A stretch of 64,000 nucleotides of DNA from Inia geoffrensis (GCA_036417435.1 CM070910.1:67550784-67614783), one strand, 5' to 3'; shown: positions 13,115 to 25,186, counted from the stretch's first letter. The notes: generated from the letters alone by a model not told the origin. Numbers and translations are program-made.

Positions 13115-13300
13115 TGGGATTTCCCTGGTGGTGCAGTGGATAGGACTCCACACTCCCAATGCAGGGGGCCTGGGTTCAATCCCTGGTCAGGGAACTAGAT
13201 CCCACTTGCATGCCACAACTAAGAGTTCGCATGCCACAACTAAGGAGCCAGCGCAACCAAATAAATAAATAAATATTATAAATAAATAAATAAAAAGAAT
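13115..13300 (+). mobile_element. CHR-type SINE with AAAT-repeat tail
   Basis: 'GGGATTTCCCTGGTGGTGC' to 'GCGCAACCAAATAAATAAAT'. Inserted next to an ACT/AAT-rich simple repeat (13083-13114), so the target duplication is unclear. Confidence 0.88.
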
Positions 13301-13339
13301 TCTCCCTTAAAAATAATAATAATACTTCATAGTCATAAG

Positions 13340-13560
13340 GCCATTCAGACTTTTCAAAGCACTTTCTCCATCTATTATCCAGTTTTATTCTTCCTAGCAA
13401 TCCTCTCAGCTAAGTAGGGCAGATATTATCTCCCTCTGACTCCCAGGTCCTCAAAGAACTTCAGGACAGAGAAGGAAAGACTTGCCTGAGATCACATAGC
13501 TAGGTAATTGCAGCATCACAACTAAATTCCAGGTGTCCTGTTTTGTTTCAGAAACTGGAT
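13340..13560 (-). repeat. MIR-like relic
   Basis: Antisense MIR text: 'TTCAAAGCACTTTC', 'GCAATCCTCTCAG', 'CTTGCCTGAGATCACATAGC'. Confidence 0.6.
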
Positions 13561-16419
13561 CATAAGAACAGAGGTTAGACGGACAGTTGTGCAGGAAGTG
13601 TGTCTTTGGCAGGGGAGATTTTGTCACTGGCATCTGCCCGGCACAGAGCTGGCTGTCGCCATTCCAACAGCACTAGAATTGTCAGCCCAATGGGCATCTT
13701 GCTTTGTCTCCAAGACAACTCACAGGGATCTGAGGGCCTTGTAAGAGCATAAATGTTAAAGGCTTTGGAGAGGTGACTGCACCATCAGGTCCTCAGGGTA
13801 CTTGCTAAGGGATCCAACTTCTGTAGCTTCTACTCAACATCTAATAGTGAAACCAAGAAAGGAGATAGGAAAGAAGATTGACCAACAAGCTTCCGCTGGG
13901 ATTTCTAGAGGAAAGAGGTGCTTTCTTTCGCCTTTTTCCACAACACCTTGCGTCTCCGTCCTGCTTCCCCAATAGCCCCCATCCAGCACACCAAAGACAC
14001 CAGGTGAGTGAGATGTGTGTTGAGAGGCATGGTGAAGTGATGTAGCCATCGTGCTGTCTGATTACGACCCTGTAAAAAGTATACAGAGGAAACGAAGATC
14101 ACGGGGAAGTCCACCAGAGCAGGAGAGTCATTGTTTGGGTGTGGAAATTTTATTCTCCTCTTTTGTCTCACAATTGAATTTTCTGCTAGAAGTTATATAT
14201 TTCTCGTACAATTTTTAAATGGTATTTTTGTTTTACTGGGAGAGAGGGGATGTGGTTTTGGCGGCAGAAACAGGGTAGTTGTTGGCAGGGGAGAGAAAGG
14301 GAGCAGCTGGTTTCTGTCTGGTGAGAAAGAAGCACCAGCACCTGGGGTCCAGCCAGCAGCATCCCCTGGTCGGGCCCCCAAGGAGGAATATTTAGGTTTC
14401 TTTCACTGTCCAGATGTCACAGCATCTTCCCACCTTTTGTCAGCCCCCAGGGCCAGAGACCCCTCGGCAAGGCAGGGACCAGTCATTTCAGGGAGCTCCC
14501 AGGAGGTCTCATCCCCTCCTCTGGTCACTACTGAGCCAGCCAGGACGGGTACCGGCTGAAAACAGCTTCTGCCCTGTTCCTCCTGCTGTGCCCCAGAGAG
14601 AGGAGAGTGAGTACCGTGCTGGGGCCAGGATGACAGCAACAGAGCAGGTTAGACAGGCTGAGGCTGCCCGACTCTCGGAGTGAGTCTCCACTGAGAACCC
14701 ACGCGGCGGCAAGCACCTGTCTAGAGAGACATCGGTGCCCCGGACCCCTCGGGCCTTTGGCCTTCTGAGCAGCCTGGCCAGCCTTCTGTGCCTCTACGCT
14801 GAGCCTCACTCGCGTGTGATTGCCGAATGGTGGTGGTGGTGATTGGCTGGACTCTCCATCTTCTCACCTCACTGTTTACAAGGGGCCGGGGAATGAAAAC
14901 TAAGCTACCCCCGAGAAGTAAAATCCTGGAGGAATCATTGGGTTCTAAGAATTTGCCAGAAGAAAGGCAGGAGGGCCTCAGCCTTCTCAAGGTCCAAGGC
15001 CAAGTCACATTAGCTGACTTTTGAGTCCATCTGGGGACTATGTGGGTGCCTGCCAGCCTGGGAAAGGAATGTTCTCCCAGCTCCACAGTGGGTCTGCGGC
15101 TGCCGTTCATCTCCCGGGAAGATGCCTGTCAGCTTGGAACTTACTACCCTGAAATCAACAAATAGGTGTGGTGAGTTTCCCACTGTGCCTTTCCAAGAAC
15201 AGTCAGGGGCTTCCCTTTGGTAGTTGGGGTAAGTCCTCCCTAGCTAGAAGGGTAGCAGCACCTTTTCGAAAGAAACGAGAGTAGCTGGGGGTTGGGCTTT
15301 TTTTTTTTTTTTTTTTCACGTGGAAGAAAGTGTCTAGCTGACGATTTTCCTTTGACCTCTTTGCAAAGCAGCTTGAGTTGCAACAGCTCTGCTGAAATGT
15401 TATATGGCCTTTTGCTTCAAGGACTTTGAAACCAGCGTTGTTGATTTTTCCTCTTTCCTGTCAACCTCGGTCCTGTTTCCGTAGTGTTTTATGTTTGCTG
15501 TCTGGAGGATTTAAAATAGTAGCTCTTGGTGTAGAAGGCCTTTTGCCTTTCCCTGTGGCCTGAGCTATAGGTATATATTCTGTCTGAAAATAAGTAAACA
15601 CACTGTAGAGCAGAAGCAGAATTGCTTTGTTGTCAGCAGAGGCGGAGACGCCACGAAGCCCGAAGTGCTGTAACCCCTGCTGTGCAAACAAGCCTCCTGC
15701 CTGGTGTGGAAACATCCATGTCCCCAACAGACAGACCTCTGTGTTATTTAGGTACCATCCAGGATCTGAGTGTCTGTTTGTTATCCAGAGGGTATAAAAG
15801 GGAAATCAAACATTCTTTCATATCATTATAAGCCCTGTGCAAACACAGCCCGTGGACAAAGCCCTTTCCCGGGTCCATAAACAAGGAGCTGTTTGTCCTG
15901 ACTGCCCGTCATTAGCGGCCAAAGCAGGGCTGAGCCGAGCATGGTGTCATGTGCACTGTTGCGATTCTGCTCTCTTGGGCCAGGATTTGACAAGTGTCAT
16001 GGGACAGAGTTCGCCCTATGGAAGTTCAGTCAGAGCACCCACTGGGAGCCTTCAGCAAATGCCACAGTCTAACAGGCTCAGAGCTATGAAGTAACCTGAC
16101 TAAGCCATTGCACCCAGCCGCAGCAAGGCAGATCTTTAGTAGGATTGCCTTTGTGCCTGGGGATTAACGAGCCACAAATGCCAGGATCTAGACTCATGTC
16201 TGCCTGCATCTGATGCAACCAAAGCAAAACCCTGAGCTTAGGATAAAATATCTCCCTCTCACTCCCCTGAACAACCCAGACATAACGCTGCCGCTTCTGA
16301 GTAGTGACGAGGACCTGGTTCCTTCACCCCAAAATATTTTGATCAGTTAAGTCCAGACCTGCCAGTCTGATTCCCTGGTTACTGAAGTTCACTCAAGTCC
16401 ACTTGTTCCGTCTTCTAGA

Positions 16420-16738
16420 GCTGTGCTGTCCAGTACAGGAGGCATACGTCACACGTGGCTACTGAGCCCTGGAAACGAGGCTCATCTGAATTGTAATGAA
16501 CCCCCAAGTGTAAAATACACTTCGGATTTTGAAAATGTAGTACCCCCCGAAAGGTGAAATAGCTCAATAATTTTTAATGTTAATTCCATGTTGAACATAT
16601 GTTAGCTCCATTGGGTTCAATTAGATATATTATTAAAATTAATTTCACCTGTTTCTTTTCACTTCCTTTAACGTGGCTAGTAGAAGATATAAAAATCACA
16701 CACGCAGCTCACGTTGTTTGCATTGGACAGCGCTGGCC
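16420..16738. repeat. Non-autonomous hAT-type DNA transposon relic
   Basis: Ends are near-inverted copies ('GCTGTGCTGTCCAGTAC' and 'GCATTGGACAGCGCTGG'), with 'CGTGGCTACTGAGC' inside and 'ACGTGGCTAG' near the end. This is the layout of MER3/Charlie-like elements; the family name is a guess. Confidence 0.5.
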
Positions 16739-16934
16739 TGGCTCCTGAAGCAAGTTTAGGTTTATAGTGCCATCTGCTGGTCCACCTAAAGCAGACGCTA
16801 GTGTAAGCAGGAGTTCAGCTGTCGGAACAGGGAAACACTGTCTCTTGGCCAAGCAACGTGCAATCTTCCTCTTCCAGAAGCTTCTGAGCAGGACCAGAAC
16901 TGACCCCTCAAGTCTCTGCCTTGTCAGGAGTCTT

Positions 16935-17299
16935 TTTTTTAACTTTTTAATTTTATACTGGAGTATAGTTGATTAACTAACAATGTGGTGTTGGTTTCAG
17001 GTATACAACAGAGTGATTCAGTTATACATATACATGTACCTATTCTTTTTCAAATTCTTTTCTCAATTAGGTTGTTACAGGATGTTGAGCAGAGTTTCCT
17101 GTGCTCTACAGTAGGTCCTTGTTGGTTATCCATTTTAAATATAGTGGTATGTAGGGATTTCCCTGGCAGTCCAGTGAGTAAGGCTCTGCACTCCCAATGC
17201 AGAGGGCCTGGGTTTGATCCCTGGTCAGGGAACTAGATCCCACATGCTATGCCGCAACTAAGAGACCTGGCACAGCCAAAGTAAATAAAATTCTTTAAA

Positions 17300-17331
<32 letters not shown>

Positions 17332-17400
17332 ATAGAGCAGAGTGTATATGTCAATCCCAAACTCCCTAACTATCCCTCCCCTCCACCCTTCCCCACTGGT
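16935..17400 (-). mobile_element. L1 3' end, antisense, split by a SINE
   Basis: 'GAGTATAGTTGATTAAC', 'CAGTAGGTCCTTGTTGG', then 'CAATCCCAAACTCCC' on the far side of the SINE at 17154-17331. The two parts are continuous L1 text. Confidence 0.85.
17154..17331 (+). mobile_element. CHR-type SINE nested in L1
   Basis: 'GGGATTTCCCTGGCAGTCC' to 'GGCACAGCCAAAGTAAAT', then an A run and a (TA)n tract at 17310-17331. It interrupts the L1 at 16935-17400. Confidence 0.92.
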
Positions 17401-17699
17401 AACCATAAGTTCAGTCTCTAAGTCCTCGTCAGTAGTCTTGAAGAGGGCGATGGCAGACTGCTGGAAGGTGCAGGCCTGTGTTCTCTACCTTGTGGGTGCT
17501 GAGGAAGTCCACAGGAACAGCCATTCTTTTCCTAAGAAAGATTTCAAACTGCCACAGGGTTGTAAAGAAGCATGTGACGGAATATAAGGAGAACATAGAT
17601 CCATCTCTTAAAAGACTAGTGTCCTCTCTTTGGATGACGCTTACCTGCCTTGATTTGTCAAGAGTTTGAAAGTAGGACTCTTTCTGATAATAGTATCTG

Positions 17700-18275
17700 C
17701 ATCGGTTATCTGTGGCTGCATAACAGATCACCCCAAAACTTCGTGGCTTCAAGCAATGATAATCATTTAACATCTCTCACTGTTTCTATGGGTCTGGAAT
17801 TCAGGAGTGGCCCATCTGAGCACTCCTGGCTCAGAATATCTCATGGGGTTGAAGTCAGATATGGTCTGAGGCCAATCCCTGACGGTTTGCCTGGGCCCAG
17901 AGGATCCATGTCCAAGGTGGCTCATTCATGTGACTGGTGAGGTGATGCTGGTCGGTGGCTGGAGGCCTCAGTTCTTCTCCATGTGGGGCTCTCCACAGGA
18001 CTGCTTGAGTGTCCTTGAGGCTCAGCAGCTGGTGTGCTCCAGAGAGCACAATCTAAGAGGCCTAAGGGGAGGCTGCACAGCTTTTATGATGTAGCTTCAG
18101 AAGTTACACACCATTACTCCCGCGGCATTGTATGGGTCAAGAGGCAGGAACACGCATCCCACCTCTTGACTGAGGAAGGTCAACATCACGTTGTAAAAGA
18201 AAATGTGAGAAGGGATGGCCGTTGTATTTTCCAAAAATACAAAGTCCCTAATGGGTGTATAGCACCATGCAACTA
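17700..18275. repeat. Ancient interspersed repeat, family uncertain
   Basis: Contains 'TGTGGCTGCATAACAGATCA', 'CCCCAAAACTTCGTGGC' and 'CCACCTCTTGACTGAGG', text I know from a widespread old mammalian repeat but cannot name with certainty. Confidence 0.45.
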
Positions 18276-18284
18276 AAAAGCGTG

Positions 18285-18390
18285 CCCCAGTTTTGCAGAT
18301 GAGGAAATTGAGGCTCAGAGAAGTAAAGTAACCAGCCTGCAGTCTCACGTCTGGCAGGAAGGACTAAAGCCCAGTTCTAACTCCTAGATC
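18285..18390 (-). repeat. MIR-like relic
   Basis: 'TTTTGCAGATGAGGAAATTG', 'GAGGCTCAGAGAAGTAAAGT' and 'AAAGCCCAGTTC' are antisense MIR core and 3' text. Confidence 0.7.
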
Positions 18391-18915
18391 ATACTGGTAT
18401 AGCCCCTCCAGGTTCTTTCCCTATGTCTCCCTTATGCTGTTGTAACTACAAATTACACTGACTGTTTCATCTTTCGAGCATCTTCAAGGTGTGCAGTGCT
18501 CTCTTCATTCAAGTGTTTTAGATGATTCTTCAGTTGATGTCTGTCTACAAATTGTCATTTTACTGAGTCGAGACTCAATGGGAGTAGGTTTCAACGAACT
18601 ATAGAGCCCTTCTTACAAAAGTGCTGTAGCAATGTCAATGTATACATTTTCCAATATTTTCCATGCTGTTTGCTTCAAAGATCTCAGGAATAATAACCAC
18701 ATTATAATGTGTGTACTCACATTCTGTTTGATTATCTGAATATTACATCTTACTTATTTTTGAAACAGGAAAGAATAATCACTTCCTGCTTCAGTCGTTT
18801 TCAGAGTAGTTGGTCATTGTAAAAAGGAGGTTTTTCCAGTTTTTGATGTTCCACCTGCCAGAATGTAAACAAAAATCCAGCTGCCATAATCATGTTCTGT
18901 TATTCTTGGTTCCAG

Positions 18916-19122
18916 GTCAAACTTCCCTTTCCTGTAGATCAAATCACAGATCTTCCAAGGAATGATTTCCAGATGATGATTAAGATGCACAAGCTAACCT
19001 CAGAGCAGTTAGAGTTCATTCACGACGTCCGCCGGCGCAGCAAGAACCGCATCGCGGCCCAGCGCTGCCGCAAGAGGAAGCTGGACTGTATTCAGAACTT
19101 AGAATGTGAAATCCGCAAACTG
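18916..19122 (+). CDS. BACH2: BACH2 basic-region exon of the bZIP domain
   Basis: This exon has exactly 69 codons between a TTCCAG acceptor and a CTG|GTGAGT donor, both phase 0. It begins [10 protein letters not shown], carries the CNC-type segment before the basic region, and then the basic region itself with the DNA-contact signature N-R-I-A-A-Q-R-C-R. It ends in the first turns of the leucine zipper (L-E-C-E-I-R-K-L). Residues seen match BACH2 as I know it with almost no change, as expected for the DNA-binding domain. Read-through past the donor would add 21 codons and stop at 19188, which looks like ordinary intron. Confidence 0.97.
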
Positions 19123-19344
19123 GTGAGTTGGCCCGCCCTTTGCTGTCAGCAACCTGGAGTGACCGGGGCTGATGCAAAGTTACAGTAGCGAAGGCCAGAG
19201 AGGTAGAGAGAAGGCCACCGTTCAGGGAAGTTCGAGTTGATTTTTAAACGGGTTCTCAACAAAAATAATAGCTTTATATCTGCAATGCATGTGTCTGTGC
19301 AGGTGTGTGATTGTTTGTCAGTATTTTATATCTTTTAGCCATTC

Positions 19345-19590
19345 GTATATTTTTTTAATTTATTGACGTATAGTTGATTTACAATGTTGTGTTAATTTCT
19401 TCTGTACAGCAAAGCGACTCAGTTATACATATATTTTTTTTTCATATTCTTTTCCATTATGGTTTGTCACAGCATACTGAATATAGTTCCCTGTGCTCTA
19501 CAGTAGGACCTTGTTGTTTATCCATTCTATATATAATAGTTTGCCTCTGCTAATCCCCAACTCCCATTCCTTCCCTCCCCTAGAGGTGCT
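19345..19590 (-). mobile_element. L1 3' end, antisense
   Basis: 'TTATTGACGTATAGTTGATT', 'CAGTAGGACCTTGTTG', 'CTGCTAATCCCCAACTCCC'. This is a 3' end shared by artiodactyl/cetacean L1 copies in this window. Confidence 0.88.
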
Positions 19591-19604
19591 TCTTTTTTAT
19601 TTTC

Positions 19605-19830
19605 CATTCAACATGTGCTGAGAGCTAACATTTACTGCATGCATATGTGGACCAGATATTCTAATCTCTTTCTGTAGGTGATCACATGTAATCCTCAAAT
19701 CAACCCTATGATTTAGGTTCTACTTTGTCTCCATTTACAAAGGAGGAAACCAGAGTGCAGAGAGGTTAGGTAACTCCCCACTATGTGGCAGAGCTTGAAT
19801 GCAAACCCAGCTGCCTGATTCCAAATCTTG
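19605..19830 (-). repeat. MIR-like relic
   Basis: 'ATCCTCAAATCAACCCTATG', 'CATTTACAAAGGAGGAAACC' and 'GAGGTTAGGTAACTCCCC' match antisense MIR. Confidence 0.75.
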
Positions 19831-20479
19831 TTATTTGCATTGCTTTCTCCCACCTCCCATGGAGGAGTGTAGGCTAGAAGCAGGACACCAACCTACCACC
19901 AGGGGTCGCTCAGCCACGTGATCTCTTGAAGCCCTTCACAGCCCCAGGATCCTGAATTCTGCCTCAAAGTGGCTGTCACCTCCTCCCTGTGCCTGAGAGT
20001 ATTTTGTCTCCGGGAATAATCTCCCATCTCCCACGCCTCCCCCTCACTCAGAGCTCTGCACTCCCTTCTCCTCGATAAGCAACCTTAAGCTACAGGAAGT
20101 AAATCCAGGTGGCCTCTGGCTCCTGATTGTACCCTTGAAGGCAATTAACGCAACTTCATTCAGCTCAGCCTTTCTGCGGCCAAATCCTGGAAACTCATCC
20201 CACCTGCCCTGTCTGTGTCAGGCTGAAGAAGAGGGAGGCCACGGACTGTGGTCATGATCTAAGTTTGGGTCCTCAGGTTATACGTGGCGGTCCTGTGCCT
20301 CCTGGTAAGCCGTTGTCCTAACGAGAACGTAAGAGCAAAATAAGACATTTGAGAAGCCTAAGTAAATGTTACCTGTTATCAAGATAGTCCTGGACCTCGG
20401 GGTCTTTTTTTTTTTTTCTCTTAATTTAATTAACACCAACCAAGCAGGGAAAATGTGCCCATGTTCAGCGGCTGCCATC

Positions 20480-20930
20480 ACCTACAAAATAAAGGCCAAG
20501 CTCCTTAGCAAGATGCACTGTGTTCTCCGTGATTCGGTCTACCCTCCAGCATCACTTTCCTCTCCCTTCTTGGAACTGGACCCCCAATAAAATCAGACTG
20601 GATGCACTTCCCCTCAGCCCCATCTCCTGCTGTTTCTACCTCTGTGCTCATGCCTCTGCTATTTCTCCTCTACCTCGGACAGTCCTCGACTGTTTTTTTC
20701 TCTGACTATATCCTTTGTTCCTTAAGAGTCAGGTTACTGTCACCTCTCCAAAAAGCCCCTTTCCTGAGTCCCTGGTGAAGCTGAGCACCTGTCCTCAGGG
20801 CCCTGATCTGACCTCTGGCTTCATACTTACCACATTAGTCTTGCATTATCTGTGTACGTGTCTGTCTCCTCAGCCCTGGCCCTAGACGGTAGGTTCCTCA
20901 CAACAAGACAAGTCTTGAGAAGCCTCTCAG
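20480..20930 (+). repeat. L2-like LINE 3' relic
   Basis: 'GGCCAAGCTCCTTAGC', 'TCTACCCTCCAGCATCAC', 'CAAAAAGCCCCTTTCCTGAG' and 'GACGGTAGGTTCCTC' follow the order of the L2 3' region. Confidence 0.6.
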
Positions 20931-21779
20931 GAAATGTCTGTTGCCCTAAAATGTATTAGAAACTGTGACTGAGTCATGAGATTACAAATTCCTTCTTTCC
21001 TTCAAATTTTTCTTTAATGTTGTTTTAACAACAACAAAAACGTTTAATTTAAGCCAACATAAGGAAGCAAGTTATTGCTGCTGATGAGTGTGGGTCTTTG
21101 GAAAGCCTGCTGGGCTTAGGTGGGGACCCAAGCAAGGCTGAGCCTGCTGGGCATAAGGTTTCGTGGCCTTAAGCACATGTCTATAGTAATTCGGCCCTGC
21201 ACTCTCTTTCAGGTACGAGAATAACTATAATCATCCATATTTGAGAAACGACTGATTTTTTGTAATTAGCACTCTTCCCTGTGTAATTTTGTAATACTGA
21301 GCAAATAGGAAAGTCTAAGCCATACCCCTGTCAGATACCTAAAGCCCTTTGCTAATATTGTTCGGTTGAGAAACCAAGAAGACATCTCCTATTTCTCCCC
21401 CTGCTTTTTTGGAAACCCCTTGAGTAATGTGCTGCATTTCCCTGCTGAACGAGAGTGTCGCGTGCTCATCGATGTACACCTGTGACTTAGAGCATCCTGT
21501 TCTTAACCGAGGCCTTGATTCATACTGCCTTTCCTGCAGAGAGCCAAAACCCTGTCACGTGCAGCATTTCATCTTCTTCCCCCTAGAAAGTGGCCCAGGA
21601 CCTTTCGTAGATCAGTGGACGCAGAGGGGTGGGTGGCTTGGCCAGGATGATGTGGCAGAATGGAGACCGCGATCCCTCCTGGGGCTGGTGTTGCCTTCCA
21701 TTTTGCAGACTTGCAGGTCCAGGTAAGGAGGTCCAAGCTGCACAGCCACGAGTGTAAGATTTCTTCTCTTCGCCAGCCC

Positions 21780-21920
21780 TCCGGATGTGTTTTACTCCAC
21801 ACCCGCCCCCGCTCTGGGGAGTGGCGCCCTTTCCCGGTGGGCGGGGGCAGTCTGGTCCCGCCCCGCGAGGCCGGGCTCCCGCGCCCACTCGCTCCCGCCC
21901 GCACCCACGCGGTCTCCAGC
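21780..21920. promoter_or_regulatory. CpG-rich patch inside a BACH2 intron
   Basis: A 140-base stretch with many CG dinucleotides and GC boxes such as GGGCGGGG and CCCGCCC, in an intron that is otherwise CpG-poor. It is not a SINE copy. It could be a small orphan CpG island or enhancer. No TATA box or exon is apparent. Confidence 0.4.
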
Positions 21921-22621
21921 ACGCCACTCACTCTGCTTTTGCAAACTTGCGAAATGTATTCCTCTCGAGTTGCACTTGTACATCTGTTTATTTTTCATTT
22001 TTAAAACATGTTTTCTTGATAAATTTATAAATATTTTAGCAGGTGCCCTTTCCCCGTGTAAATCTCTGTCTCCGACACACATGTCCACACTGCCTGCCAG
22101 ATTGCATTCGTCTTTCGGCACGTGCACCTCCCATGTAGGAGACCCACTGGTATGTTTGCTTCTCTCTTCCTCTCCCCCCCTCTTTTTCCCATCGTCTTGC
22201 ATCCTCTCATCTCTCCTGCGCACCCTTGCAAAGGATGAGGGCTCACTTCACAGTGCTTCAGATGTCCCGTTTCTCCATCCATTCCACTGCGTGCACACTA
22301 CGGACCGTCCTCTTCTTCTCTCCTCACACCGCTAGTTATGGGAAAACCTTCATCAGTCTCCTCTGTGGTGTCTAAATTCACCTCTCTGATGGGGTGATGA
22401 ATTTTAGTAACACAAGAGCTTATGTAGGGTTTTCTCTAAGGGGAATATCTCAGAACCCTGGGCTGGTACTCCAGGGCTCAGCCTTCTCACCTCTGTCCCT
22501 GCTTCCTGTGTCCAGAGAGAACTGGTCTTGGGACTCATTGCACAGTCCCCAGCCATCTGTGCCGTTGTGTTCAGTCCACCAGCTACAGAGGCCAGAGAGC
22601 CTGCTGGTATAGGATTTTTAA

Positions 22622-22955
22622 AAAAATAAATTTATTTATTTATTTATTTTTGGTTGCATTGGGCCTTCGTTGCTGCGTGTGGGCTTTTCTCTAGTTGTGG
22701 CGAGCGGGAGCTACTCTTCATTGCGGTGCGTGGGCTTCTCGTTGCGGTGGCTTCTCTTGTTGCAGAGCACGGGCTCTAGGCGCGCGGGCTTCAGTGGTTG
22801 TGGTGCTCGGGCTCTAGAGAACAGGCTCAGTAGTTGCAGTGCACAGGCTTAGTTGCTCCGCGGCAGGTGGGATCTTCCTGGACCAGGGCTCGAACCTGTG
22901 TCCCCTGCATTGGCAGGTGGATGGATTCTTAACAACTGCGCCATCAGGGAAGTCA
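22622..22955 (-). mobile_element. CHR-type SINE, long form
   Basis: (TTTA)n start, long-form body and end 'CCATCAGGGAAGTC'. A short duplicated ATGG near 22920 is internal. Confidence 0.93.
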
Positions 22956-23029
22956 AGGATTGAATCATGTGAAACTGCTGATGGTTGATTTTTTTTTTTT
23001 TTTTTGCAATTTTCATTGTCTTTTTTCTA

Positions 23030-23430
23030 AGTAGACTTGCTTTTTTCAGAGAAGTTTTAGGTTCACAGTAAAATTGAAGGGAAAATACAGAGTTCCCACC
23101 TTCCCTCTACCTCTGCACACTCACAGCCTCCCCAGAGTGGCACGTTTGTTACAACTGATGAAGTTATAATGACACATCATAATCACTCCAAGTCCATAAT
23201 TTACCTTAGGGTTCACTCTTGGTGTTGTATGTTCTATGGCTTTGGACAAATGTATAATGAATGGCATGTATCCACCATGACAGTGACATAGAGTAGCTTC
23301 ATCTAAAAATCCTCTGTGCTTCAGCTCTTCATCCCTCCCTCCCCCACCCCACCCCTTAGCAAACACTGATCTTTTTACTGTCTCTATGGGTTTGCCCTTT
23401 TACAGAATGTCATATAGTTGGAACTCATGG
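23030..23430 (-). mobile_element. Old L1 3' fragment, antisense
   Basis: 'GTTTTAGGTTCACAGTAAAATTG' region, 'GCACGTTTGTTACAACTGATG' neighbours and 'GCAAACACTGATC' are antisense L1M 3' text. A similar piece lies at 43735-43990. Confidence 0.75.
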
Positions 23431-23789
23431 ACTGCTTTTTGACCCTCAGAAATCGCAACCTAATGCATTTGGGGGAGATTTTCAACTACAGGGTTTAGGA
23501 CTAAGAGTTTTCCAATTGATTCTCTGCAAACCCCAAATTCCAGGAAACTGGAACCTTGATTCTCTGCAGTTTTCTGGTTGGTGGTGATTTTGCTGGTCAC
23601 TCGGCTGGGCCTCAAGAGAGGCACGAAAAGAAGCTACCACAGGGAAGGTGTCAGGGTCAGTGGCACATCTGGATGGGCTGCTCAGATGGGAGACTTGGCA
23701 GAAGTATGTGTCCAGGCTCTCATCTTTTAGTTTCTACATCCTGACCTAGTCATTTATGAGTTACACTATAATGTAGCATGCAAAAACCA

Positions 23790-24190
23790 AAGCTGGAAAA
23801 ACCCCGGAACCTACTGTGTAGCACAGGGAACTCTGCTCAATATTCTGTAATAACCTAAATGGGAAAAGAATTTGAAAAAGAATAGAAAAAAATAATGAAG
23901 TGGGCTTGTATGATTCCATTTATATGAAATTCCAGAGAAGGTAGATCTATAGAGATAGAATGCAGGTGAGTAGTTGGCTGAGGCGGGGTGGGGGGGTGGG
24001 TAGGCATGGGGAGTGACTGCAGTGGAAGTGAAAGAGATTCTTGGGGTGATGGGACTGTTCTAAAATTGTATCACGGGATGGTTACACAACTTTATAAATT
24101 GACTACAAATCATTGATTGTTTCATACTTGAAATTAATGAATTTTATGGCATGTAAATTCAACCTCAATCAACCTGTTAAAATTTTTTTT
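23790..24190 (+). mobile_element. Old L1 3' fragment, sense
   Basis: 'GATTCCATTTATATGAAATT', 'GGGGTGATGGGACTGTTC' and an A-rich end. It stops about 90 bases before the acceptor of the last BACH2 exon. Confidence 0.7.
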
Positions 24191-24280
24191 AAAAAGAAAA
24201 GAAAAGCAAAGCTCCAGAAAACAGGATGCTGGGTCCTGCCATTCAGGCTGGATCAGGCCTTTTCTCTTTCTTCTGTTCAG

Positions 24281-24763
24281 GTGTGTGAGAAAGAGAAGCT
24301 GTTGTCAGAGAGGAATCAGCTGAAAGCGTGCATGGGGGAACTGCTGGACAACTTCTCCTGCCTTTCCCAGGAAGTCTGCCGAGATATCCAGAGCCCCGAG
24401 CAGATTCAGGCCCTGCATCGGTACTGCCCTGTCCTCAGACCCATGGGTCTCCCCACGGCCTCCGGTATGAACCCCGTGCCCTTGGGCGTGGAGCAGAACC
24501 TTGCCGCCCCCCAGTGTGCGGTGGAGGAAAGCGTGCCCTGCTGCATGGAGCAGGGCACAGCGGCCCCCGGGCCCCCATGGGCGCCCAGCAGCGCCTCAGA
24601 GAACTGTACTTCTGCTCGGAGGCTGGAAGGCACTGACCCAGGAACCTTCTCAGACAGAGGGCCTCCTCTGGAACCCAGGAGCCAAACGGTGACCGTGGAC
24701 TTCTGCCAGGAAATGACTGATAAGTGTACAACTGATGAACAGCCCAGGAAAGATTACACCTAG
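24281..24763 (+). CDS. BACH2: BACH2 last coding exon (leucine zipper and C-terminal signal)
   Basis: The exon begins after TTCTGTTCAG with V-C-E-K-E-K-L-L-S-E-R and continues the zipper heptads, so dimerisation with small MAFs is encoded partly here and partly in the previous exon. A further Cys-Pro motif (Y-C-P-V-L) follows. The C-terminal end, E-M-T-D-K-C-T-T-D-E-Q then P-R-K-D-Y-T and TAG at 24761, is the region reported to act as a Crm1-dependent cytoplasmic localisation signal in BACH2. The middle third (about 24440-24640) is the least conserved part by my recollection of the human protein. Phase is 0 at the acceptor and 160 codons precede the stop. Confidence 0.97.
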   Translation: MCEKEKLLSERNQLKACMGELLDNFSCLSQEVCRDIQSPEQIQALHRYCPVLRPMGLPTASGMNPVPLGVEQNLAAPQCAVEESVPCCMEQGTAAPGPPWAPSSASENCTSARRLEGTDPGTFSDRGPPLEPRSQTVTVDFCQEMTDKCTTDEQPRKDYT

Positions 24764-25186
24764 TGACGGCCTGCCTCCTGATTCTCAACCCTCTCCCACC
24801 CAGGTGTCCATGGGTCAGCCTGCGGTGCCGTTTGTCTGTCGTCTGGAAGAACCAAGAAGGAATTTGGTGCACACTACAGCAGTCTTAGCAGCAATACTGT
24901 TTCCAAGTATTTTCTCCTCCCTTCAAGCAGGAGCGATATATAGTTACCTTCACGATGGTGCTACCCCTTGCTCAGGCAAGGAAAGACGACAGTGATGATG
25001 CTGTCTGTCTGTGGGTTCATTTCAGTCTTAACAGGGATAGACTATAACACCTCTAGGACCCAACCACGGATTTTTTTTCTCAGTGGCCCATGTCACAAAC
25101 CCTATCTCAGGAATTTCTTCTGAATGTTCAATTTTTTTCATTGAAGACAGCTTCTATACACATCAAAGTTTTATAGCTAGACTGTA

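Larger units (their letters stand above)
7075..18915 (+). other. BACH2: BACH2 intron between the central and basic-region exons
   Basis: About 11.8 kb between a GTAGGG donor and a TTCCAG acceptor. Parts 7180-9075, 13560-15300, 15330-16415 and 18395-18910 show no recognised element or gene. The rest is SINE, L1, MIR and DNA-transposon sequence listed separately. A poly-T run lies at 15299-15316. No open frame in it resembles a known protein. Confidence 0.85.
19123..24280 (+). other. BACH2: BACH2 intron between the basic-region exon and the last exon
   Basis: About 5.2 kb with L1, MIR and L2 relics (19345-20930), a unique stretch with a CpG-rich patch (21780-21920), an antisense SINE (22622-22955) and two old L1 pieces near the last exon. 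No coding exon is recognised between the two zipper exons, which join directly in frame. Confidence 0.85.

Noticed and set aside
21569..22335. Overlapping frames of up to 182 codons on both strands
   Set aside because: They are centred on the CpG-rich patch; composition explains them, and none matches a known protein.
24113..24280. Frame continuing upstream of the last BACH2 exon
   Set aside because: The upstream part is L1-derived intron text; a proper TTCTGTTCAG acceptor at 24280 starts the exon.
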